Below, one piece after another: positions 1 to 9,503 of a stretch of DNA of 64,000 nucleotides (position 1 is the stretch's first letter; each line of letters starts with the position of its first letter). The notes below the pieces were generated by a model, which was not told where the DNA came from, did no database searches, and worked only from the letters and a program-made list of their open reading frames with translations. This DNA comes from CBFHWU01 sp965659665 (GTDB taxonomy: Bacteria > Bacteroidota > Bacteroidia > Flavobacteriales > Flavobacteriaceae). The stretch covers positions 139,501 to 203,500 of the forward strand of contig CBFHWU010000031.1 of the NCBI GenBank assembly GCA_965659665.1, in the 5' to 3' direction. The translations under genes were made by a program, and so were the position numbers.

Positions 1-205
1 TTATTTCCCCAGTTTCATAATTGAGAAGAGTAGTATAAAGTGTTCCCCATTTTCTTGAATATGTAGTAAAAACATATTGATTCACCCTCGTAATTTCACG
101 TACACTACCGCCTAATTCGACTTCCCAAGCCTTTGATGATGTGTTTGAGTTGTAACGAAATAAGGTTTTACCTTCTGCACACAAAACACTATTTTTTTTA
201 TTCAT
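1..205 (-). CDS. Partial gene, N-terminal part, unknown (possible beta-propeller repeat protein)
   Basis: An open frame starts at the ATG ending at 205 and runs off the left edge of the window, so only the first 68 codons are visible. It begins MNKKNSVLCAEGKTLFRYN and continues with short aromatic-rich strands (KAWEVELGG, TTLLNYETGE) that resemble the blades of PQQ-like or WD-like beta-propellers. This resemblance is an impression only. The start lies 7 bases after the stop of the CotH-type gene on the same strand, so the two may be co-transcribed. No signal peptide is visible at this start. The fragment is too short for a family assignment. Confidence 0.5.
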   Translation of the reverse strand, partial: MNKKNSVLCAEGKTLFRYNSNTSSKAWEVELGGSVREITRVNQYVFTTYSRKWGTLYTTLLNYETGEI

Positions 206-212
206 TTTAACC

Positions 213-3200
213 CTAAATTTTTATGAATGTATGTATCGAAACTTTATTCATAGTCTTGATTTTAATAAAATAAACCCCTAATTCTAAAGCACGTACATCT
301 ACTTGTTTAACTTGTTTTTTGGTGATTAATTTTTGTCCATTTACATCGAAAATTTCAATGGTTACCTCATTAGGGTATTGACCAATGTTAAGAATATCTT
401 TTGTTGGGTTGGGATAGGGTTTAAAACTGCTTTTTGTAATATTATCAGAAGAAAGAGAAGTATTATTTTCTTGATTAGGACTTCCCAATTCGTTGAAGCA
501 AGTCCAGTTTTCAGCCAAATTATTATCTAGTTCTGGACTTTTTAGTTCAAGAGTATAGCCTGTTTCATTGGGACAATCAGACCACGGGTCGCTTGAAGCG
601 TAATAGACCTGATCTTGTAAAATTCCATTAGCATCATACAATCGAACTGCATCCGAACTTGACCCCAGGCCATAACCTAAATCACCAACAAAATTTGAAA
701 TATCCGGAAAAACAGATGTAAAGTCCTCAGTGTCTTTTACCACGATAATATATCCTTCACCAGCAATGGTAGTGGATGCTGGAATCGTGAATGAATGAGA
801 ATCGTCATCGTCCTTTACTTGCCAGTTGGACAGATCAACACTCGATGAATTTGGGTTGTAAAGTTCAATCCAATCATCAGCATTGGTATCTCCAGATTTG
901 TAGTTAATTTCGTTAATTACAATTGCTAAAGGCGTAGATTGTGAAGCCACAAAATGAGCAGTAACATATTTGGGGCTCACTAGATCAATAGAAATACTGG
1001 CTTCATTGGATTGTACACTACCACTCCAATGACTAAATTCATATCCTGGTGCTGGCATCGCACTGAGCTTGATAGGAACAGACTCAAAATAATCTCCAGT
1101 CCATGAGGATTGTTGTATTTCAATGTTATCATTTATTTTAACATACCCATGAGAAATATCATTATTGAGAACACTAATCGAATGAATATTGGGCAATACA
1201 AACTGTGATTGAATATGTTCTTTAGCAAAACTTGGTCTGTATTCAGCGAAATTTTTCATTTCATTCACAAAATATTCTGCATTTGAGGGGTTTTGACCCC
1301 AGCGTTGGTAATGTTGTTCTATTTCGGGTTGAATTTTTTGATAGACGTCATCAAGATGTGTTTTAATATTTTCAGAGAGAAATCTCGTGTTGAGTTCATC
1401 CGCATACCGATTGATAAAACTATTTCTAAAATCTAAGTTGGTAATCAGCTTTCTAAACAATAATGTTGACCAGGGTGGATTAGGCCATCCGGGTCCAAAA
1501 GGATCGAGTGCAAAACGTAACGTATCTTCATCATAATTGGTGGTATTCCAAAAAGGGCCAAAAGCAAAGTCCGTATCGTACAATATCCACCTCCATTTCC
1601 CATTTGGATGGGTCCAAAACTTTATGTTATTTCCAGGCCAGTCAGTATTATTAAAAAATATATTGGCAACTTGATAAATGATATAATTTTTTAAATCTAC
1701 TCGATCTGAAACATATTGAAAGTTAATATCTGATGTTAAATCAGTGGAATTGATGTAGCTGATGAGCTCGTTATAAGCGTCGTTGTTTCCTTCAATAACC
1801 TCACCATTATTTTCTAACAAGATAATATCATCAGGGTTAATTCCATGTTTGGAAGCTAACATATGTTCATTGGTTTTTTCTCGCATATTGTACAAGCCCC
1901 AATACATCCCATTAATATAAGTAGCAACGGGGTTATTTTCTTGAAAATCAATTTCAGAGTTTCGCATTAAACTTGTGAGTGCTACGTCTTTGATAGACGA
2001 TTTTAACCAATCTTGACCAGAATTTCGAAGCACTACAGCTTGAAACCGATCATAGCTTAATTCATTAAAAAAAGGGTGTTCAAATTCACTGGCCCCATAT
2101 TTTCCTCGTGCAAAAAGAGCTAAAGATCGTTGTGCATTTTGACCTCTGCTCCAGCCTCCAAAAATTTTGACTCCAGCGTCAACTTCAAAAACAGCATTCG
2201 AGTTTTCATATTCGTAGAAAGAAAAATGAATAGGTCGTTCCCAATCTTCCCAGAAATTAGCTCCGAAATAAGGTTCCCAATTTTCGTAAGTACCCGATGG
2301 ACCAGTTACATATATTCCTGTATCATCATCAAATAAATGATCAGGATCTGTGGTGAGAAAGACGGTATCAATTTGATGTTCGGCATCCGAAATAAAAGTT
2401 CTTGTAAAAGTTGGAGAAGGAATTAATCCCTCTTTAAATATTCGTGCCCTTATAACCGTATTTGAATTTACTTGTATTGGAGATACATACTCTGCATCAT
2501 TTTCGGTTGGAATTGTTTGATCAGTAGTATATCGAATCGTTTGTCCTACACTACTGCCAAATAAGACTAAATAGAAAGGGTCATCAAAAACTCCTCCAGG
2601 GTGTGTGAAATTTAGTTGTTCGCTGACAACTCCTTCAAAATGAGAATTTGAATTAACATAACCAAGCGTAGTTTCTGTGAAGTAAACTAAATTATTTGAA
2701 TTTACACCAACCCCGTATGATGTATCAGGAGGTAAATTCAAAAGAGTTACTTCGTCAATCTTATTTCCTGATGAATCATTAAGTATAATGGTTTCTTCCG
2801 AAGAAATTTTAAAATTAGAATGTAATAATGAACTAGAATTAAGACCTAAAATTTCTGGAGGTTCTTGACCGTCATTTGAAGAAGAAGAGAAAATAGCCGA
2901 TAAGAAGGGTGTAATCGTAAAATCAGAAGAATACTCACTGATATTGTGTGCCTGAATGGACAATATGTTTTGTCCCTGATTTAGGACAGTAGCAGGATTG
3001 TCGACTAAAAATCGTTCAGGGGTACCTCCGGAGTACATTGCGGCCTCATGGTCCTGAATTGTACCAGAATTATAAGCAGGTGGAGAACCATTAATATTTG
3101 CTCTGGCTACTTCTCTGCCATTAATATATGCTACAAATGCATCATCATAGTCCATATCTAAAATTAGTGAGGTCAAATGAGTTAACTCTGAAATTTCAAA

Positions 3201-3719
3201 TTTTATTCGCAGATAAACCGACTGTGTTCCATATGGTATAGGAGTGGCATCATCTCCATCTCCATAGCCAAAACTTGAGACTCCTTTTTCCCATTGTGAA
3301 TCATCAAAAGAGATATTGGTCCAATTTGAATCTGGTTCTGATGATGGAATTAAATAACTGAATAAAGTTTCTTGGTTGACAAAAGTACGGGAATGCGATA
3401 TGTCAGAACGGTTTTTTGAAGAAGCCCACACCACTAAATACTCATCAGGATTTAAGCTAATATCAGGAAAGTTCCATTTATTAGTTTCATCAGGGTCGTC
3501 TGATATTGACCAATTTTCTAATGAAACTTCAGATGAGCCATAATTATACAGTTCAATCCAGTCAGGGGTGTCTCCGTCTTCATCAAGATCATTTGAATTT
3601 GAAGAAACAATTTCATTTATTCTAATGCTTTGAGCAGGGATAGGACCAATAATAAGTAAACAAATTAATATCGGAATTCGTTGAAAATTGATCCAAAAAA
3701 AACCATCCAACTTAATCAT
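213..3719 (-). CDS. Secreted CotH-type kinase-like protein with two lamin-tail domains and T9SS sorting domain
   Basis: A 1168-residue secreted protein with an N-terminal signal peptide ending near PIPAQS. Domains in order: a lamin-tail domain at about 32-110 (RINEIVSSNS, DWIELYNYG), a jelly-roll-like region, a chitobiase C-terminal-like segment at about 390-450 (IRYTTDQTIPT), and a CotH region at about 500-800. The CotH motifs are VKIFGGWSRG near 515, MYWGLYNMREKTNE and WRWILYDTDFAFG near 710. A second lamin-tail domain starts at about 930 (VINEINYKSG, DWIELYNP), and a T9SS type A sorting domain covers about 1101-1168 (PYPNPTKDILNI). CotH proteins of spore formers are atypical protein kinases. 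In flavobacteria secreted CotH proteins with lamin-tail domains are common, but their substrates are unknown. The product should be exported through the outer membrane by T9SS and attached to the cell surface. It is divergent from the GH16 gene, with about 200 bases between them. Confidence 0.85.
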   Translation of the reverse strand: MIKLDGFFWINFQRIPILICLLIIGPIPAQSIRINEIVSSNSNDLDEDGDTPDWIELYNYGSSEVSLENWSISDDPDETNKWNFPDISLNPDEYLVVWASSKNRSDISHSRTFVNQETLFSYLIPSSEPDSNWTNISFDDSQWEKGVSSFGYGDGDDATPIPYGTQSVYLRIKFEISELTHLTSLILDMDYDDAFVAYINGREVARANINGSPPAYNSGTIQDHEAAMYSGGTPERFLVDNPATVLNQGQNILSIQAHNISEYSSDFTITPFLSAIFSSSSNDGQEPPEILGLNSSSLLHSNFKISSEETIILNDSSGNKIDEVTLLNLPPDTSYGVGVNSNNLVYFTETTLGYVNSNSHFEGVVSEQLNFTHPGGVFDDPFYLVLFGSSVGQTIRYTTDQTIPTENDAEYVSPIQVNSNTVIRARIFKEGLIPSPTFTRTFISDAEHQIDTVFLTTDPDHLFDDDTGIYVTGPSGTYENWEPYFGANFWEDWERPIHFSFYEYENSNAVFEVDAGVKIFGGWSRGQNAQRSLALFARGKYGASEFEHPFFNELSYDRFQAVVLRNSGQDWLKSSIKDVALTSLMRNSEIDFQENNPVATYINGMYWGLYNMREKTNEHMLASKHGINPDDIILLENNGEVIEGNNDAYNELISYINSTDLTSDINFQYVSDRVDLKNYIIYQVANIFFNNTDWPGNNIKFWTHPNGKWRWILYDTDFAFGPFWNTTNYDEDTLRFALDPFGPGWPNPPWSTLLFRKLITNLDFRNSFINRYADELNTRFLSENIKTHLDDVYQKIQPEIEQHYQRWGQNPSNAEYFVNEMKNFAEYRPSFAKEHIQSQFVLPNIHSISVLNNDISHGYVKINDNIEIQQSSWTGDYFESVPIKLSAMPAPGYEFSHWSGSVQSNEASISIDLVSPKYVTAHFVASQSTPLAIVINEINYKSGDTNADDWIELYNPNSSSVDLSNWQVKDDDDSHSFTIPASTTIAGEGYIIVVKDTEDFTSVFPDISNFVGDLGYGLGSSSDAVRLYDANGILQDQVYYASSDPWSDCPNETGYTLELKSPELDNNLAENWTCFNELGSPNQENNTSLSSDNITKSSFKPYPNPTKDILNIGQYPNEVTIEIFDVNGQKLITKKQVKQVDVRALELGVYFIKIKTMNKVSIHTFIKI

Positions 3720-3925
3720 ATTCGAAAATTATATTCAATGATTTAAATATTAAATATTTTATTTTAATAAATATACTATTTAATTAGTTATTGGCACTAA
3801 AAAAAACTCAACATCATTACATCAAAAAAAGTATATTTATATGGTTGAACAAATAAATCACAAAGGTTTCTAATGAGAATTTTAACGCTATATTTGGTTT
3901 CATAAATTTTTTACAACAATATAAA

Positions 3926-5644
3926 ATGAATCCGCAATCCTTGTTCAAGAGACTTTTATTTTCAGCTTTATTGCTGCTTTGTGTTAAAATAAATTCACAA
4001 AACTTGGCTTTAAATAAATCTTATTCGGCTTCTTCTGAAATTCAAAACAACTTTAAGTCTTATGCTTTTGACGGAAACTCTCAAACACGTTGGGAATCAA
4101 TTTGGAGTGATTCACATTGGTTAAGTGTCGATTTGGGTCAATCTTATTCTATTGGTCGAGTAGTTCTCCATTGGGAAGCAGCATTTGGAGAAGAATATGA
4201 TATTCAAGTGTCTGAAAATGGAATTCAATGGACAACGGTTTACCAACAAACTTTGGGGAATGGAGGAATTGATGAACTCTCCCTAACAGCTCAGGGAAGA
4301 TATATTCGAATGTTTGGCATAAAAAGAGGTACAGTTTATGGCTATAGTTTGTATGAATTTGAAGTATATGAATTTGTTGAGGATGACTCCAATGCATACC
4401 TGAGTGATTTATTGGTTAACGGAAAAACGCTCACAGATTTTAATCAAAACGAATTTGATTATGAATATGTTTATGAATCTGATGGATCTGAGATTCCCAT
4501 CATTACAGCAACCCCTTACAACACTGGTGCCTCTGTCGAAATTACATCCACAGATGTATTACCTGGAATAAGTACTGTTCAAGTAACTTCTGTTGACCAA
4601 ACAACAACCAAAATTTACTCTATTCAGATGACGCCCTCTTCTTATCAATTGGTGTGGAGTGATGAATTTGATGAAGATGGAAGCCTTAACTCTGATAAAT
4701 GGCATTTTCAAACTATCCCTATCGATCAAGGGGGAACAAGCTGGGCCAACAATGAAGCGCAACATTATACTAACCGATCTGACAACTCATGGGTAGGTAA
4801 TGGGACTTTAAAAATAAAAGCCATCAAAGAAAATTATACTGCTAATAATGTCACTAAATCCTATACATCCGCACGATTAAATTCGAAATTTACTTTTCAG
4901 TATGGACGCATAGATGTAAGAGCTAAACTTCCTGCACAGGCGGGTACATGGCCTGCCATATGGACACTTGGTGCTAATATTAACGAAACAGGAAATTACT
5001 TTGGAAATACTTTTGGTAGTGTGGGCTGGCCTGCATGTGGAGAAATTGATATTTTAGAACAAAATGGTTGGGACAAAACCAAGGTAATTGGGCATTTACA
5101 TTATGCGAATACCATTACTAATCAATATCAGAATGAAGGAGGAACAACTAACGTATCCGATTCAAGTGGAACTTATCATACTTATTCTCTAATTTGGACC
5201 AATCAATCCATCAAAATTTTGTTGGATGATAATGTATTTTTTGAAAGAGAAAACACAAATGAAATCCCTTTTGATAATGAACATTATATTTTACTCAATT
5301 TGGCTATGGGGGGAAATTTAGGTGGGAATATTCCGAGTAATTTTACTAATGCCATTATGGAAATTGATTTTGTTCGAGTTTATCAACTTCAGGCACTATC
5401 TATGATCCAACCTGAAGAAAAACCAGAGATTTTTATTAAGTCTAATCGAAAATATCTTGAGGTTAATGCGAATCAAAGTATTGAAAAGCTTTCTGTCTAT
5501 GATATTACGGGAAGAGAAGTATATGGAGACAGTCCAAATAGATTAAAAGTTGAAATTCCCATTTCGCTAATCAAAGGCGTTTATATTATAAAAGTTCAAA
5601 TTGACCGACGCTTATTCACCAAAAAAGTGGTCGTTACGCATTAG
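3926..5644 (+). CDS. Secreted GH16 endo-beta-glucanase (laminarinase-like) with F5/8C and T9SS domains
   Basis: A 572-residue exported glycoside hydrolase. A signal peptide covers about 1-25 and is followed by an F5/8-type C / CBM32-like domain at about 26-150 (NLALNKSYSASS, RWESIWSDSHWLSVDLG). A cadherin-like beta-sandwich follows at about 155-236, then a GH16 catalytic domain at about 240-490. The GH16 signature GEIDILEQ is intact: Glu373 is the expected nucleophile, with Asp375, and Glu378 is the expected acid/base. Residues about 500-572 form a T9SS sorting domain ending in KKVVVTH. GH16 enzymes of this type cut beta-1,3- or mixed beta-1,3/1,4-glucans such as laminarin, although GH16 also includes agarases and carrageenases. 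It has no SusC/D partner next to it and is transcribed away from the CotH gene. Exact substrate is inferred. Confidence 0.9.
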   Translation: MNPQSLFKRLLFSALLLLCVKINSQNLALNKSYSASSEIQNNFKSYAFDGNSQTRWESIWSDSHWLSVDLGQSYSIGRVVLHWEAAFGEEYDIQVSENGIQWTTVYQQTLGNGGIDELSLTAQGRYIRMFGIKRGTVYGYSLYEFEVYEFVEDDSNAYLSDLLVNGKTLTDFNQNEFDYEYVYESDGSEIPIITATPYNTGASVEITSTDVLPGISTVQVTSVDQTTTKIYSIQMTPSSYQLVWSDEFDEDGSLNSDKWHFQTIPIDQGGTSWANNEAQHYTNRSDNSWVGNGTLKIKAIKENYTANNVTKSYTSARLNSKFTFQYGRIDVRAKLPAQAGTWPAIWTLGANINETGNYFGNTFGSVGWPACGEIDILEQNGWDKTKVIGHLHYANTITNQYQNEGGTTNVSDSSGTYHTYSLIWTNQSIKILLDDNVFFERENTNEIPFDNEHYILLNLAMGGNLGGNIPSNFTNAIMEIDFVRVYQLQALSMIQPEEKPEIFIKSNRKYLEVNANQSIEKLSVYDITGREVYGDSPNRLKVEIPISLIKGVYIIKVQIDRRLFTKKVVVTH

Positions 5645-5669
5645 CTTTCTCTTCAACTTATTTTTTGAG

Positions 5670-6146
5670 TTATATTCCTAAACGCATACATATCATATGC
5701 TTTTCAAATCCTGCTTTGCCATAGGCTTTAAGAGCTGGAGTGTTATTGTGGTATACGTCCAAGCGTAACTCAGTAAGATTCTTTTGTTGAGCCCAATGAA
5801 TTAAAAAGTCTATGATTTTCTGGTTGATTCCCGACCCTCTATAATCAGATTTCACATACATAAACCCCAAATATCCGTAGTGAGTATGTTTTTCATAGGG
5901 TTTGGCAACTTCTATTTTAATATATGCCGAACCAATAATTTCCTGATTAAATACGGCAACGATCACCTCAGATTTTGAGGACTCTATCAAAGAAGCGATA
6001 TCGTAATAGGTGATAGGATCGGGGAGAAGGGTGTTATCAAAAGGTCTTTCGGCGGCGATTACTCCTTGTTCAAATTCAAGCAAAATATTTAAATCTTCTT
6101 TATTGGCAACTCTAATACTAAAATGATGATTGAATAATTTTGTCAT
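5670..6146 (-). CDS. GNAT-family N-acetyltransferase
   Basis: A 158-residue single-domain protein with the GNAT fold. The acetyl-CoA binding motif A is visible as YVKSDYRGSGINQK (R-x-x-G-x pattern) at about 97-110, followed by a helix and the C-terminal motif LRLDVYHNNTPALKAYGKAGF, which is typical of motif B. The length is normal for the superfamily. It is convergent with the GH16 gene and divergent from the radical SAM operon, so its context gives no hint of a substrate. Likely a cytosolic small-molecule or peptide acetyltransferase; the acceptor cannot be predicted from sequence. Confidence 0.85.
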   Translation of the reverse strand: MTKLFNHHFSIRVANKEDLNILLEFEQGVIAAERPFDNTLLPDPITYYDIASLIESSKSEVIVAVFNQEIIGSAYIKIEVAKPYEKHTHYGYLGFMYVKSDYRGSGINQKIIDFLIHWAQQKNLTELRLDVYHNNTPALKAYGKAGFEKHMICMRLGI

Positions 6147-6369
6147 TGATAATGATTATTATTTTTTTTAAAGTACGCTATTTGAATCAAAAAATAATAG
6201 TATAGTTAACAAAAAAACTAATTTTTCCATACTTTATTTAGTGAGGTATTGTATTTTAGTGCTGTTTGTTTTAAATAAAACCTAACAAATAATTTAAATA
6301 ATGTGTACAGCTCAAAATGAATACCTATTACTGTACCCGTTGTTAATTTAGATTTTGTGTTCAAAATGT

Positions 6370-7272
6370 ATGGATGCTTTAAAGGCCATTCTTTATTATT
6401 CAATTTTCAAATATCCAATAACTCGGTTGGAAATATTTGAATATTCAAACTATTCAGATCTAAAAGATTTAGACCTTCATTTGAGCAATCTTTTAGAACA
6501 AGGTATTGTATATGAAATAAATGGTTTTTATTCGGATAAGAATGATATTAATTTAATTAATAGAAGAATAAGTGGAAATAAAATGGCCCAACAAATGATG
6601 CCCAAAGCCTGTAAAGTATCCCGATTAATTTCGAATTTTCCCTTTGTTCAATGCGTGTGTTTATCGGGAGGATTATCAAAAGGCTATTACGATGAAGATA
6701 GTGATATGGATTTTTTTATTATCACGAAAAAAAACCGACTTTGGATTGCAAGAACACTTTTAGTTCTTTATAAAAAAATATTCTTGTTTAATTCTAAAAA
6801 ACACTTTTGTGTTAACTATTTTATTAGCTCTAATAATTTAAAAATAGAAGAGCAAAATATATTTACAGCCACCGAAATCACCTCGTTAATTCCCATTTAT
6901 GGTGAGCAAGCTTATGAAAGTTTTATTAAGGAAAACCAATGGGCGTTTAATTATTATCCCAACAAAAAAAACAATTTGTTTTCTGTAAACCACATCAAGA
7001 AAACAATACTTTCAAAATATGTTGAGCTTTTATTGAACCCATCGATCATACTATATTTAGAACGTTTTTTAAAAAAAATAACTTTCAAAATATGGCAAAT
7101 AAAGTTTAAACATTTAAAAAAAACGGAGTTTGATTTAGCGATGAAATCAACCGAAGATGTATCAAAACACCACCCCCAAAATTTTCAAAAAAAAGTAATT
7201 AACACATTAAATGAGAAATTTTCATTAATGGAAGGTAAATTTAACTTACAACTAAAAAAAGAATATGCTTGA
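6370..7272 (+). CDS. Nucleotidyltransferase-domain protein, first gene of the radical SAM operon
   Basis: I chose the ATG at 6370 (MDALKAILYYSIFKYP). An in-frame TTG at 6355 is also possible but adds only five residues. The N-terminal 60 residues look like a winged helix (TRLEIFEYS, LDLHLSNLLEQGIVYEI). The central part carries the polymerase-beta-type nucleotidyltransferase signature: SGG at 99-101 followed by DSDMDFFII, in which Asp112 and Asp114 would bind metal. The C-terminal 130 residues are Lys-rich and unassigned. Such domains transfer a nucleotide to a small molecule, protein or RNA; the substrate here is unknown. It overlaps the next gene by 8 bases and opens the operon, so it probably acts in the same pathway. 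A -7-like TAGATTTTG lies just upstream. Confidence 0.75.
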   Translation: MDALKAILYYSIFKYPITRLEIFEYSNYSDLKDLDLHLSNLLEQGIVYEINGFYSDKNDINLINRRISGNKMAQQMMPKACKVSRLISNFPFVQCVCLSGGLSKGYYDEDSDMDFFIITKKNRLWIARTLLVLYKKIFLFNSKKHFCVNYFISSNNLKIEEQNIFTATEITSLIPIYGEQAYESFIKENQWAFNYYPNKKNNLFSVNHIKKTILSKYVELLLNPSIILYLERFLKKITFKIWQIKFKHLKKTEFDLAMKSTEDVSKHHPQNFQKKVINTLNEKFSLMEGKFNLQLKKEYA

Positions 7273-8731
7273 TCTAGTTTTTTCACATTCTTATTTTTAC
7301 AAATTCGACTCAAAACAATGGCGTAATAAAACGCCTTACCCACCATTAGGTACACTTTATGCCTTATCCTACTTAAGAGAAAGTGGGTACAAGGTGGGAC
7401 TGTTTGATACCAATTTACTAGATCATCCTTACCCACTGGAATCGTACATTAAAAAGCATTCCCCTAAAATTTTTGTGTTGTACGATGATGGATTTAATTA
7501 TCTCACCAAAATGTGTTTGACTACCATGCGGGAGGCTGCTTTTCAAATGATTAAAATGGCTAAAGGCCATGGTTGTCATGTGATTGTATGCAGTTCAGAC
7601 TCTACCGACCATTGTGAATCGTACTTAGATCAGGGTGCTGATTTTGTAATTCATGGAGAAGGTGAAATGACCTTAAAAATATTAGTAGATGCACTCATTG
7701 AACATAAAGATCCTTTTGATATTAGAGGAGTTGCTTACAAATTAGATCAGAAACTTGTAAAAAATCCTTCTCGACCTGTTTTGAGAAACTTAGATCAACT
7801 GCCACTACCAGCTTGGGATTTGGTGGATATGCAAGCCTATAAAGAAGTATGGAAACAAAGTGGAAAAGAATTTACACTCAATATAGCAACCACTAGAGGA
7901 TGCCCTTTTAAGTGCAATTGGTGTGCAAAACCCATTTACGGAAACCGGTATAATTCACACTCACCAGAATATATTGTTCAACACTTGAAATATTTGAATA
8001 CCACCTACAATGTATCTAGGTTTTGGATGTGTGATGATATTTTTGGGCTCAAACCCCAATGGGTGCAAGAGTTCAATAAATCCTTAAAAATAGAATCCTT
8101 ACAAATATCCTATTATATTCAAAGTCGTGTGGATTTATTGCTTCAAGAAGACACGATTGAGGCTTTATCTGAAAGCGGTTTAGAGGAAGTTTGGGTAGGA
8201 GCCGAAAGTGGCTCACAAAAGATTTTAGACCAAATGGATAAAGGGACTACAATTGAACAAATTACAGAAGCCACTCGTTTATTAAAACAAAAAAAAATTC
8301 GTGTGGCTTTCTTTATTCAGTTCGGCTACTTGAACGAAACCAAAGAAGATATATCAAAAACTATAATGATGATCAAATCACTACTCCCCGATAATTTGGG
8401 AGTTTCGGTTTCCTACCCTTTGCCAGGAACAAAATTTTATGATAAAGTAAAAGACGATTTACAATTGAAAGCAAATTGGACAGACTCGGATGATTTAGCC
8501 ATGCTTTTTAAAGGGACATTTAATTCTAGGTTTTATAAAAAATTACACCGATATGTACACAAAGAATATCGGAAAAGTCAAGCTTTAGCTTATGTTAAAC
8601 AATTTTTTAGAGCACCATTATCACTAACTTTTGAAAAATATCGTACACTTTTTCTTTTTACATATTATGCACCAAGTGCATTTGTTACTAAAATTCAATT
8701 AAAATTTATGGAACACTCTTATGCCAAGTGA
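7265..8731 (+). CDS. B12-binding radical SAM protein (BchE/Fe-S oxidoreductase type)
   Basis: A 488-residue protein. Residues about 25-150 form an N-terminal cobalamin-binding (B12-binding) Rossmann domain, with PYPPLGTLYALSYL near the start and the late-domain GEGEMTLKIL. The radical SAM core starts at about 200, with the cluster motif RGCPFKCNWC giving Cys213, Cys217 and Cys220 (CxxxCxxC). Later core motifs are present (VGAESGSQKILDQMDKG). Family members bind a 4Fe-4S cluster, SAM and often cobalamin, and commonly methylate unactivated carbons or rearrange small molecules. No classic DxHxxG cobalamin motif is obvious, so B12 dependence is inferred from domain type. It overlaps its neighbours by 8 and 11 bases, which indicates translational coupling. 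Confidence 0.85.
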   Translation: MLDLVFSHSYFYKFDSKQWRNKTPYPPLGTLYALSYLRESGYKVGLFDTNLLDHPYPLESYIKKHSPKIFVLYDDGFNYLTKMCLTTMREAAFQMIKMAKGHGCHVIVCSSDSTDHCESYLDQGADFVIHGEGEMTLKILVDALIEHKDPFDIRGVAYKLDQKLVKNPSRPVLRNLDQLPLPAWDLVDMQAYKEVWKQSGKEFTLNIATTRGCPFKCNWCAKPIYGNRYNSHSPEYIVQHLKYLNTTYNVSRFWMCDDIFGLKPQWVQEFNKSLKIESLQISYYIQSRVDLLLQEDTIEALSESGLEEVWVGAESGSQKILDQMDKGTTIEQITEATRLLKQKKIRVAFFIQFGYLNETKEDISKTIMMIKSLLPDNLGVSVSYPLPGTKFYDKVKDDLQLKANWTDSDDLAMLFKGTFNSRFYKKLHRYVHKEYRKSQALAYVKQFFRAPLSLTFEKYRTLFLFTYYAPSAFVTKIQLKFMEHSYAK

Positions 8732-9503
8732 TTTTGATTTTGCATCGCGGAAATATGACGAAGAATTCACTTTCTCTAAGATTGGAAGGGCTCAGCGAAA
8801 TCGGGTTCACTACTACATGAACTCTATCTTACCTGCTAAAAAAAAATGGACAATTCTGGAACTGAATTGTGGTACAGGTGAGGATGCAATGTATTTTTTA
8901 AATCATGGTCACCATGTATTGGCTACTGATATTTCTAAAGAGATGATTCAAGTAGCTCGGTCAAAATTAGCCAAATCTAACGCCGTTTTTAAGGTGCAAG
9001 ACATCAACGCACTTTCCAACACTTTTTTTGAACAAAAATTTGATCTCATTTTCTCCAATTTTGGAGGACTTAATTGTTTAACCCAACACCAACTTCAGTC
9101 TTTTTTTGAAGCAGCTTTAAATTTACTTTCACCAAAAGGAAAATTAGTGGTGGTCATGATGTCAAAGTCCTGCTTGTGGGAAAAAGTTTACTATTCATTA
9201 AAAGGAAATTTTAAAAAAGCATCGAGAAGAAGTAGAAACACAAAACTGCTTGTAAATGTCAATGGTACTAAAGTTTCTACTTGGTACTTTACTCCCAAAG
9301 AAATTATTTCCTTCACCCAAAAAAACTATGTAACGAACCGCATCAAACCGATCGGAATTAGTATTCCTCCTTCATACCTTGAGAAATCTTTCCTCACTCA
9401 TACATATTTGTTGCCTTTTTTGAATACGGTTGAAAAGTTTTTGGGGTTTTCCTTTTTGGCACAATATGCCGATCATTTTTTAATTGAAATCACAAAGAAA
9501 TGA
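8721..9503 (+). CDS. Class I SAM-dependent methyltransferase
   Basis: A 260-residue methyltransferase with an intact SAM-binding motif I, ILELNCGTGEDA at about 45-56, an acidic end of strand beta-2 (VLATDIS), and motif IV-like KFDLIFSNFGGLN. This is the usual layout of methyltransf_11/25 enzymes. The C-terminal 80 residues (KEIISFTQ onwards) probably form a substrate-specific cap. The start overlaps the upstream radical SAM gene by 11 bases and its stop overlaps the next radical SAM start by 4 bases, so the three are translated together. The methyl acceptor is unknown; the context points to the product made by the adjacent radical SAM enzymes. Confidence 0.85.
   Translation: MPSDFDFASRKYDEEFTFSKIGRAQRNRVHYYMNSILPAKKKWTILELNCGTGEDAMYFLNHGHHVLATDISKEMIQVARSKLAKSNAVFKVQDINALSNTFFEQKFDLIFSNFGGLNCLTQHQLQSFFEAALNLLSPKGKLVVVMMSKSCLWEKVYYSLKGNFKKASRRSRNTKLLVNVNGTKVSTWYFTPKEIISFTQKNYVTNRIKPIGISIPPSYLEKSFLTHTYLLPFLNTVEKFLGFSFLAQYADHFLIEITKK

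Noticed and set aside
6147..6369. Cobalamin riboswitch before the radical SAM operon
   Set aside because: Looked for because of the B12-type enzymes, but I see no B12-box-like element or strong structure in these 223 bases.
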